Below the pieces are notes generated by a model. That model was not told the DNA's origin, made no database searches, and saw only the letters and a list, made by a program, of their open reading frames with translations. Of a DNA stretch of 64,000 nt, positions 24,168 to 33,407 are shown one piece after another. The stretch comes from Oscheius tipulae (lineage: Eukaryota; Nematoda; Chromadorea; Rhabditida; Rhabditidae), in the NCBI GenBank assembly GCA_037178975.1, contig JASJZH010000002.1, forward strand, positions 6,375,501 to 6,439,500, read 5' to 3'. Within the stretch, counting starts at the first letter, position 1. Every line of letters begins with the position of its first letter. The translations under genes were made by a program, and so were the position numbers.

Positions 24168-27050
24168 CTAGAAGGGGTCTTCGTACATTTCTTCTTGTTG
24201 CTTCGGCTCGGCCACCGAAGCGTTCTCAATCTTACTCGCCCTCTCCTGAATCTTCCTCTCACGGATGTCATTGTTCTCGTGTTGCTGATGAGGAGCTAAA
24301 GTTTTCTGATACTGAGCGTTGCGCTGCTTCGACCGTTCCAGCTCGAATGCGTCTGTCATCTGGACGATGAGAATGGAGAAGAACCTGGAATGTGGCAAAG
24401 TTTCTCTGGACTTCAAGCAAGACTTTCAAGGGTTTTTCTGGCTCGGACAGGTAGGGGGTGCTCCCTATTCTTCAAGTCGAGGATGGGACTGGGTTGGCTT
24501 GTGCCCTAACACTGTGGGTCGCAGTACATGCAATTTAGCTGATGACATAAGCCTGATCCACGAAGCTGGTAAGGTTCCGTCAGTTTCAGTGGTAAGAAAT
24601 CTGACCGAAGCTGAGTAACCAGGCTTACCACTTCTGTTCCAATTAGTAAAATGGCGAAACAGTGGTTCTAGAGTCGACTGACTACAGTTTTTTAAGCCTG
24701 TCTGAATCTTTTGCAGAACTACCGCCAGACTGATTGGCTTGAAATCGGTAGTTCAGATGCTATGTCGTCGATTGGCCCGGTAAGATAGTTTCTGGTTATC
24801 ATTTTATCGGCTCCGTCATAATACGTTGACTATATTTGACCGGGACTTCTCGTTGTACAGACTCTGTTACTATATTATTTTCTACAAAAGCCTCGGTCTC
24901 CATGGTCGCTTCTAAACTCTCTCAGGCTCTATTTTGCCCTGGATGTTACTGTTACAGATTGTGTCTAATAAGTCCATCTGTTTTATAAGTCTTCCTAGTT
25001 CTTTACTGCTTTTGTGAATCAGTCAAGCTTAATGACCAATGTCCCTCTAGAGAGATGAACAAGAGGTGACTCCATCAGATCCGTAATGAATCTGCTCCAA
25101 ACAATGAATAAGCTTGAATCCTTATGTATGCTCAGATAAAACTTCTTCAGATTTTGAACTCTCGCCCTTGACCATCTTCTAGATTTTGCACCCCTGTTGA
25201 CGCAATTTCCTACCCCTTTTGCAGTCTTAAGACGTCATTTCTCAGCCCTGGAATATTCTTCAACTTATAGTATCTGACATTGACTACACTTTAGTAGAAG
25301 AATGCGGAGCATAAAATGCTATCCGGGACCCAGCAAAAGGAAGTGCGACCTTTGTCTCATCTCGAAGACAAAGGTCGCACCCGTAAGATCTCACCTTTTC
25401 CAGACTTCTGCAACTTGCTGTGGAGGGTAGTTGGTAGCGAATCGGACCTTTTTCTTCTCCGTGCCGTCTTCCTGAAGAAAATTATGACTGTTTCCAACAA
25501 ATAGGGACACCAAGCAAAACGGTTTCCAAGTCCGGAAGTCGAACCAAGACCCGTGAACACTGGTCGCGCAACTTGGTACTGCGCCATTGAAGCAAGGCGG
25601 CGCCCGAAATTAGTTTGGCTGATAGCACCATTGCTATTTAAAGCGAGTGTCCGGATCTTTTTTTCAACCACGAGTTATGATATGGGCATTGTAGAGATAA
25701 ACTTGCTGATTACGGAAGTGTGTGAAATATAAGCCCGCAAAGTTGCTACTCCAGAACAAGAGTTACCATTTGCCGAGAAGCTTTTTCGTCACGCGTTTAT
25801 TGGCAAGTCAAGGCCAGAGAAAAGAATGTTCAGTCGTACTGGTAGCTTCTAGTAGCATGTTGCTCCTTTATTTCTAGACAACTACTCGGAAAAGAAGTTG
25901 AATGCATCCCAATTGCTTCAGAAACGAATCTACACAGGCGTTCAGTAATTTTTCCCACAGTTTGCACACAGAATTTTGCGCCCAAAATTATTCCCAAAGT
26001 TACTCTTACGGAACGAGGTCTCATTTTCACTGTGGAACAGTTTTATCTTGATATGATACTTCGAAACTAAAGTCTCATTTCTAACTCAAAAAGGCTCATC
26101 CATGCAGCTTGAATATGTTGCGGAAACTGAGAGTCAGGGTAATTTCGATTTGCTACAACTTGTCAAATCACCTGAATTTTAGCTTTTTCGAACTAGAAAA
26201 GGGTCCGGTCACTCGCTTTAACACAAGAATTTCTCTAATTGAGTTGATTTCCTGTTACAGATCGTTGGAAACAGACTATAGTATCACTTCTTAGTACCTT
26301 GTCCCCTGTCAAATAGGGCACGAGTCTCTCGTTGAATATATTCAGGACGATCTCAAAATAATTCTTCTCCAGCTGATTCAGGTTCTGTTCTAGAAAGCTG
26401 AAAAAGTTGGCGTCGAGGTGCGAATCAATAGTGTTCTTACGATTGTCTGACGTGACTGCGTCCCGTTTTTCTCACCAGCTGCCACGCTCCCGTTAAGTTT
26501 TCGGTGAAGCCGAGCATTGACGTGATCTGGAGAGACGATTTTGAAAGAGAAGGAGATTGCATACCTGATCAAGAAAGTCTGTTATTCGGGCCACATGACC
26601 ACCAAATTTGGGCATCTTCTGCATTGCCGCTCTAGGAGCTCGGTCAACTCCAAAGACCTGGACAAATATATGTCTCTCTGTCTTACTGTCCCCCTGTCTC
26701 TTAGTATCTCTGCCTCTCTGTCTCTTTCTCTATGTCCCTCTGTCTCTCTGTCAGAGCCTACCTTTTTGAGATTTGGCTCAATATCGTTGACAATTTCGAC
26801 GAAAATGTTCCCTATCACTTCTTTTGGCTCGTCCAGCCTCTGAAAAACTTTTATTTTAGTCAAAAAGTTACTTGCCTGAAATGTTTCCCTGAGCAACGTT
26901 CGGTCCTTTTTTGTGAGATTGACCTCGAAAGGATTTTCCGACTCGTTGCCCACCCAAGAAGAGCCACCCAGCTGAACTTGGCTTCGCGATTGGAAAATAA
27001 AAGTCTCTTACCGGTTTGTTCTTTTTCGGAGGACACAGCGCTGAGCCCAT
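24168..27050 (-). CDS. Globin with N-terminal myristoylation motif and long charged tail
   Basis: A haem-binding globin. Eight exons close in phase to 249 residues: 27012-27050, 26876-26971, 26762-26839, 26565-26657, 26441-26526, 26298-26397, 26086-26126, 24168-24384. The start MGSALC fits an N-myristoylation plus palmitoylation signal, so membrane attachment is likely, as known for several nematode globins. Helix A-B: LTKKDRTLLRETFQ. Then IEPNLKKVFGVD leads into the CD corner. PKFGGHVARITDFLDQ gives a candidate distal (E7) histidine, and RKTGRSHVRQ gives the proximal (F8) histidine. Helix H spans AAWMSLFEFFSILIVQ across a 1.7-kb intron. A charged extension of about 60 residues follows, absent from classical globins. 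Exon 2 ends at a GC donor (CAG|GCAAGT). A neuroglobin-like or nematode-specific class is possible, and I cannot assign it further. Confidence 0.8.
25343..25380. repeat. Perfect 15-bp hairpin
   Basis: GTGCGACCTTTGTCT at 25343-25357 is exactly reverse-complemented at 25366-25380, with an 8-nt loop. It lies in the large last intron of the globin gene. Function unknown. Confidence 0.85.
25525..25640 (-). repeat. tRNA-derived SINE, minus-strand unit
   Basis: Read on the minus strand, AATGGCGCAGTACCAAGTTGCG is A-box-like and GGTCTTGGTTCGACTTCCGG contains the B-box. It lies inside the large globin intron. It is more diverged than the other copies. Confidence 0.45.
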
Positions 27051-27099
27051 TACACGCGCATTGTCAGACGAGAAGAGAGGAAGCTGAAGAAGGAATGGG

Positions 27100-29280
27100 G
27101 TAACAGGTGGAAAGATGTAGGACGAACGAAAAGTACACGTATCATAAAGAAAGGTTTGCTGGCTCATTAATCCAATTAAACGGTGCAGAAGAGGTTGTGA
27201 GAACGAGCAACAGAGAGACAGGGAGACAGATTGGCAAAGGACAGAGAGATACTGGCTATATGGAATACAACAAGAACTATAAGAGGAGCAATATGTACGC
27301 GGAAGCTACAAAACAAAGAGTCCAAAGCTCCGATACGAATGGTGTTAATTATTGGTATGAGGTGACAGCCGGCTGGGGGCGGTTCCCATGGTGGAAAATG
27401 GCTTCAAGCACCTGTCTCTCTTTCTCTCTCCTTACAAGGTAATCGAAAATCAAGCGGTGTATAAAACGTAGAAGAGAGAGACCGAGAGTAGACTCTCTCT
27501 CATCCCTTTCACGCTTCATAAACCAGTCTCTCTTATGAGTCTGCAAGCGGGGTGCGTCGGCTTGTGACAATGTTGTCACGGTGCTGATTTATTCGAAAGC
27601 AAAAATGCTGATATAAGGTAGTAATTATGGAACCGGAGCCAATCTCTATGGAAACAGAACTGCAATTCCTACTTCTTCAATGAAGGGAAACAATCATCGG
27701 ACGAAATTAATAAGAGTTGGCGATTGAACGCTAATAAAGGCGGAACTGGTGACAAGGTGATGGAATTACAGGAGTGTGAGTCAACGTGCATGTCTCTTTT
27801 CTCTATCTCTCTGTCTCTCAAAGAACCCGATACCCCTTTAGCTACGAGAAAATCAAAGGAACTAACCTGAACTATCTATCCGAAATTGGTGTTCGGCTTG
27901 CTAGGGTCCACAGGAGACGAGAGACAAGTAGAACTGACGACAGGACGATGGGAGAGCATCGAGTAAAATACCTCGAACAATTCGGAAGCAGAGGCTGATT
28001 ATGCTTGACAGGAGTTGACAAGTTGACCTCATCGTCGCTGCAGCTAGTTAGGTCTGTCAACAGTTCTACCCAAGGCTGGTTGGTGCTCTTCGCTTAACGA
28101 AACCTAAGTCTGTTCCTGTGGAGCTACTGGAACAACAATGCAGCTCACACTCTATCTGTAAGTTTCTCTATCCCTCAGCCTTCTGTCTATCTTTCTGCCA
28201 CACTTGTCTACCTGTCACACTTCATTGAAACACAAAGATCGCTATCTCCTCTTCGACCCGTCTTCATTCTCACTCCGTCCTCTTCCTGTCTCAGACAGGT
28301 GACTGGGGTAGTTTCGTGAATTCTCGACTGGCACGAAGATGAGGGCCGTGATCTTCCTCACGATGAGAAAAGACTGAATTCCTGGCCCACATGATCGAGG
28401 CTCGTGTTCTCTGGAAATTTAGGATTGATGAGAATACTAGGGATGGAAGAAGATTGTACGGAAGATGTAGTAAAACGAACGGTCTGTAAAATGGTTCAAG
28501 AAAACCCTATCAGAACTAGACCTCCCTCTCTTTCCTTTCCAGCCGCTATCCACCCTTATTCCACCGCTACTCGACAAATCGTGGTCATCCTACGCCTGTG
28601 CCGAGGAGCGCAGTGTTGTCTAACTGTTGTCGGTAGCCCTGATATTTTGTGTGGATATCTATTCAATCAAAAGTTTCTCCCATCACCAACCCCATATTTT
28701 AAGTCAGATGCTCACATTTTCTCCTTTTAGAACTCTTAGGCCGGAAATTGAGTTATAGTCGGGAATCAGGGAGAAAGACGGCTTGAACGAAGTTTTTCAA
28801 GTGGAGGAAGTAATTCTCAAGTTTGCCTTTGGACCCGCTGGCTTCCTCCTAAACGTCTTGGTTTTTACTGAAAGAGTGGGGAAATGCCTGCGACAGAGAC
28901 ATGACTCAAATCTCTGACCCTATGCATGCATAATGAACTTGTCTTTTTTTTTGTGAACGCATAGCATTCATCAGAAATCGGATTTGGAAGAGTGTTATTC
29001 GAGTGTCGACCCATTGACAAGGACAGAGAGACAGAAAGACAGAAATAGTGTCCGAAAGTTATTATGCCTAAAAAAAACTGCGCAAACATGACAAATTGGA
29101 AGATTACGCCGCAAAGATTCCCCGATTTTAGGTTAAAAAGCAGGTGTCGCTTGCTAAGTTCTCATCTGTGGGACTCTTTCTCAACTTTTTTCTAGGGTAG
29201 ATCTTACACATTTCCAAGTAATCCACACCGGGAGAGAGTTCTACAGCAGAGTGTTATTTGGATTCCCCAAAGAGTCGCGA
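27100..29280. other. Spacer with repeats, no firm gene
   Basis: About 2.2 kb upstream of the globin. It contains a MITE-like copy at about 27.90-28.13 kb (ACGACAGGACGATGGGAGAGCATCGAGTA, then TGACAGGAGTTGACAAGTTGACC) and short GAGACAGAGAG tracts. A plus-strand open frame at 28404-28730 has no recognisable motif and lacks supporting splice sites. Confidence 0.45.
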
Positions 29281-29284
29281 GCGT

Positions 29285-29458
29285 TCATTGGGAGCACTCG
29301 GTCCATAGACCAACCTGATAGACAGTGGCCGGAATCTGTTGGATCTCAATGTCCTTGCAGCACCGGTAGATGAGCATTGAGGCCAAGGTGAACAGGACCA
29401 GGATCGAGCACATTGCTATGGCAATGATGATTAGGGAGGATTCTGGCGAAATGTACAT
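29285..29458 (-). CDS. Candidate 57-residue single-pass membrane protein
   Basis: Not recognised. One open exon starts with MYISPESS, has one strong transmembrane helix (LIIIAIAMCSILVLFTLASML) and then a membrane-proximal YRCCKD motif, with two cysteines suitable for palmitoylation, and a short cytosolic tail ending TECSQ. A TTTTCAG splice acceptor ends three bases before the ATG, so the upstream part is either a 5'UTR exon, a spliced leader, or further coding exons I could not find. A GTTGGT donor late in the exon could also extend the C-terminus elsewhere. Confidence 0.45.
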   Translation of the reverse strand: MYISPESSLIIIAIAMCSILVLFTLASMLIYRCCKDIEIQQIPATVYQVGLWTECSQ

Positions 29459-30436
29459 CTTCTGAAAATGCGAGCTCTGTTTGTTTTGCGGTGGAGAGGA
29501 GATTTATAATGAATCGAGTTGGTCAGGAGCAATAGGGGAGGGCGGTTCGGGCCGGAAGTACTTTGGGTTGGAAATGCGAATTCGGCTGTCTCTCTCTTTC
29601 TCTCTTCCACCTCTGAGCGTGTTTACGAAGGGGGAAGACGTCAGGCCGATAGAGTTATTTGACACGACGTCGGGAGAAGAGATGGAGCACTAAGCACGCT
29701 CCATTTGAGACGCACTGACCAGGTCTTCCGGACGGAGAGAGACAGAGAGTGCCCACCGGATGGGAGTCAGTATGATGAGCGAGGGTTTACAACTCGGGTG
29801 GGGAGGGGCTTACTCGAGAAGTGGATGCGTGGGAGCGGATTTGAAAAAGAGGGAAACGTTGGTAGCGGGAGAAAATGAGACAGAGAGACAAAGAGAGTGA
29901 TAGTAGACACTGTCGAGCAGCAGTAGTCTTCTCGCAAGCTGGAAAGCTACAACTCATGGCAACAGAAGAACACCTGTGGCCCTTAATTACTCGAGTTCTA
30001 TAGGAATCGAAGTAAGTTGACAACTTTTCGTATTTTGAAATAAAATACCTTTTTGATTTCAAAGAAGCCGGCTCCGCTGTTTGGGGACGACGCTATTGGT
30101 TCATTTGTAGAAGATATTTTCCATGCGTTTCATTTCAGCGCCGTTTCTTCAGTTAGAAAAGAATGAGTGGTTTAAAGTAATTGAACGTTCAAAAGCCTTC
30201 AACGCTAGAAAAGAATATGTAAAAGGAAAATTTCTCTCTGTTTATCTCACTATCTCCATGACTCTGTATTTTTCTAGTTCCCCTTTAGAAATTCGTTCAT
30301 TGCCTATACGAATCCTGTACCTTGACTTCCTCTTGTTCACTCCCTAGTGTTCTACTGTGTCTGTGTCTCTATCTTCTCTATATGTATAGCCTGTTTCTCA
30401 CTCTCTCTGACCATTTAACTTCCCCTCTTCCAGTAA

Positions 30437-31780
30437 ATGGAACCGGTTAGAGGGCAAGCCTCTCGTCTGTATAACCGTCTGCTCTCCTACGGAAATGGCC
30501 TCTACAGCTCCTACAATCAGCTTCCTAGCTACGCCCAGATGCCCTTATCTATCTCCCTTGTGGGCAGGCTTCTGCTACTCCTAGAAGTTCAGCATCATAA
30601 CGGACACAGCCATGGTCGCCCTCTCAAAATCCGATGTGGTCATATGTGTAAGTTTTATCTTGCATTCTATTTCAAACATTTTTTCCCAATACATTTTCTG
30701 TAAATTTCTTGCATCTGCTACTTTCTCAAAGAGCTAATCAACGACATCTTCTTTAATCCGCTGTCGGGGTTCAACGTCGAGAAGATCAGGTGTTTTGGAC
30801 CAATCTGAAAGACAGCGTGCTCATTCTGACCCTTGCCCACAAGCAGACCGACATAGAGTCGTCATCCATTTGGCTACCTGGATCATCGTAAAATACCTCG
30901 TCATGGTGACCGATATGAGAGCCGATGCTTATGCCTACTACGGCCTGAGGAAAGGCACTGGCAACGAGGTCAATGAGCTCCTCCTGGAGCCGAATATCTG
31001 TTCATCATGGCAACTACCATCTACACACTTTCCAGTACAAAACGTGTCACAGCTGTCGTCAGAATACGAACTACCGTCATAAGGACAAAATCCTTCATAT
31101 AGCCCGGGCTCTGGTCGGTGAGTTTCAATTTATTCTATGTCTCTCACTCATTCACTCATCTTTCAGAGTCGATCTGCGTCGCCATCTACACCGTACTGCA
31201 TAAGGAATGGGCGGATTTCAAAAATATCACTATCCCCATCCGCATCTGTTTTTGGCGCGGATTTAGCGTGGTTTTCAAATTTTGAGCAAAGAGCATCAAA
31301 TTTGGTTCACTTTAATCTAACACCTGGCCAAAGACCTCCACTGCGAAAACAGTAACCTCTCGTTGTTTCCTTCCTTTTTAAAATAAATTTCTCGGAAAAT
31401 CTGTATCCGCAACTTTTTGGAAATGCGGATGCATCCGCACCTCTTTTTGTGATTGACATCCGCATTGATTTTTTTTCGAATCCTTGACTGCATATCTATT
31501 TCAACTGCATGTATCTGTTCCTCAATCGCAATATCTACCACGCCCTAGGGATGGTTCAGAAAAGTTACGCGAAGTGGTCTTGAGCTCGAGATTCCGATGG
31601 AGAGGGAGACATCGAGCAGTGCGAACTGACTGCCTTGGACGACACCCTCTGTGTCATCTGATGATGACATGACGTCGTTAACCTCGATGAAGAAGCTCTC
31701 TTGTGGACATTACTTTCACGCATCATGCGTTGACCGCTTTAGAAGCAGCAGACTTGTCCGATGTTCCGAGCTGATGTCTC
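30437..31780 (+). pseudogene. Decayed HRD1/gp78-type ER ubiquitin ligase
   Basis: Fragments in shifting frames recall a multi-pass ER E3 ligase of the synoviolin/AMFR group, which ubiquitinates misfolded ER proteins. In order: DIFFNPLSGFNVEKIR at about 30744 (like IVFGPLRVSERQHLK of gp78), TNLKDSVLILTLA at about 30802, IIVKYLVMVTDM at about 30883 (like IFIKYVLHSVDL), FIMATTIYTL at about 31001, NIYHALGMVQKSYAKWS at about 31529, DDTLCVI at about 31640, and a RING-H2 second half, LSCGHYFHASCVDRF, at about 31691-31735. The frame changes at least four times. A triple stop (TGATGATGA, 31659-31667) follows CVI, where the second RING cysteine should be. The breaks are too close for introns. I infer a pseudogene. 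A gene damaged by assembly errors is the alternative, but neighbouring genes are intact. Confidence 0.6.
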
Positions 31781-31842
31781 CTGAAAGTTGGGGGAAGTTT
31801 ATGGAAAGACAGAGACATAGCTAAATCAAGTTTTCAGTTCAC

Positions 31843-32802
31843 TCAGTCGAACTCATTGTTCTGTTTGAGACGTTTGTCATTGGACAGGGGGTCTTCGCTC
31901 AAATCGACAGCGGTCAAATGCTTGATGGCTATCTCGGAGCCCGTGTATTTGAGTCCGACCCTTCTGCCATTCTCATCATCCAAGACGCTGTTGACAAGAT
32001 TCGCCAGTTCCGATCTGAGCTAGGTGGCTTTGAGGGAGCCAGGATTCGCTCGGTCTGGGGACCCCCGATCACCGTTGGCTAAATGGGGGATTACAAGAAG
32101 GAACAATGAAAAAAAAACCTTGACATCTCTACTATCTAAAGCGCGACTCTGTTTTTTTTTGTTTGTTTGTCCGTGGCCACGAAACAGAATTGAGCTAATT
32201 ATGTTGTCCAGAAGTTTTGCTTTTCGGAAACAGTTATTGCCTAAATTGGCTGGCAAGTCAACTTTGGGTTTGTCCCAATGAAGCCACTGGAAGCCTTTTG
32301 TTACTACGGAGCGGTACATGCAAACTGTAAGCAAAAGGACGGCTGGTAACGGTAATAAAGTTTACTTTACCTAAACAGTTACTCATTTTCTAAAACATGT
32401 AAGAGGGGAAGGGAGGAGGAGTACAATTTTATTTTTTATCGCCTTACTTCTGTCTCTCTTGGTGGAAACAAGGAGCGCAGGGCCCACAAGCTCCCAAAAA
32501 CGAACTCCATCATCGAGTTGTCACATCTCCAGGGCTATATCGCTGACGCTTCGCAAACTTGGTCTCGTTTCCAGAGACATCATCTCGACTATTTCTTCAC
32601 CCATTTGTTCCCTGACCTTTAAAACCCTCATAAACTCCGTCTCTCCAATTCGGCCAGTCTGAATTAGCCAGGACTACTCTAGGAGGTGATAAACTGGAGG
32701 GTTATAAGGGTTCAGTCTTTCTCTGTAATTCCGGATTGTCGTCGTGCTTTTAAACTCCAAATCCTTCTTCTTCCCATCATTTCTGCCCTCTGCAATCTCC
32801 AT
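31843..32802 (-). CDS. Unrecognised 137-residue intracellular protein, three exons
   Basis: I do not recognise the family. Three exons close exactly in phase: 32695-32802, 32525-32658 and 31843-32014. The start is MEIAEGRNDGKKKDL, followed by IRNYRERLNPYNPPTGRIGE. A helical middle comes next (VREQMGEEIVEMMSLE, then ALEISELANLVNSVLDDENG), then TGSEIAIKHLTAVDL and a charged tail ending NNEFD. No signal peptide or membrane segment was found, so it is probably cytosolic or nuclear. Intron 1 is only 36 nt. Its start is about 100 bp from the divergent start of the peptide-precursor gene at 32902, so they may share a promoter. Confidence 0.6.
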
Positions 32803-32901
32803 TTCTCACCTCAAAAACCACAGTTGACGCTCTTCCGGCTCTCTCCCATTGCATTTCAATTAGCCCCTCCCACAATCACTCCGCTCTACAGACTCCTTGC
32901 C

Positions 32902-33187
32902 ATGTCCTGCTCGCTTCTGACCTTCTTTCTTTTGTTCCTCTGCCTGATTGTGGTCGACTGTCGTCCGACCATCGACGACCTCGGAACTCTTCTTCGCGAG
33001 CGAAGGTTAGTGAAAGAAAGCGAGAGAGATAAATAGATAGAGAAATAGATAGACAGAGAGACAGAGACAGAATGACCCAAGTTCTTTCAGCAACGACCCA
33101 GCTCTGTTCGCCCGTCTCGAACAGATTATGGGCAACGATTTTGGCGCAAACGACGGTCGTCTGTTCAATCTTCAACGACTAGGATAA
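32902..33187 (+). CDS. Small secreted peptide precursor, possible amidated neuropeptide
   Basis: Two exons (32902-33005 and 33091-33187) give 66 residues. Residues 1-20 form a classic signal peptide (MSCSLLTFFLLFLCLIVVDC). The mature part is short, has no cysteine and ends ANDGRLFNLQRLG. A C-terminal glycine right before the stop is the usual amide donor in neuropeptide precursors, so a C-terminal ...LFNLQRL-amide is plausible. Against this, there is no clear dibasic cleavage site in the spliced product, only single arginines (LLRERSNDP, ALFARLEQ). It is divergent from the 137-residue gene with about 100 bp between. I infer a secreted signalling peptide, receptor unknown. Confidence 0.55.
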
Positions 33188-33407
33188 ATTCGATCTTTTC
33201 CCCTGTATACCATGCTTTGAGAGACACATAAAGCTTCTTGTTAAAGAATGTCACGCTCTAGTCGATGCTCCGGTCACGTGCCAAAATGACGCGGGAATCA
33301 CGACCTCTCGTAATTACTTTTTAAGCCTACCACCCCTCACCGAATCAAAATGCGACACCATTTTCTCTAGAATTCTTCATTTGGGATTACAAATGAGGGA
33401 CTAGAAG

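Noticed and set aside
24168-27050. First reading of this locus as a BAR-domain (FAM92/CIBAR) protein
   Set aside because: Assembly of all eight exons shows globin helices with E7 and F8 histidines. The charged tail alone had suggested a coiled coil.
32020-32324. Extra exon (CMYRSVVTKGFQWLHW) for the 137-residue gene
   Set aside because: It looked attractive, but its acceptor gives the wrong phase. Direct splicing of 32525 to 32014 closes exactly.
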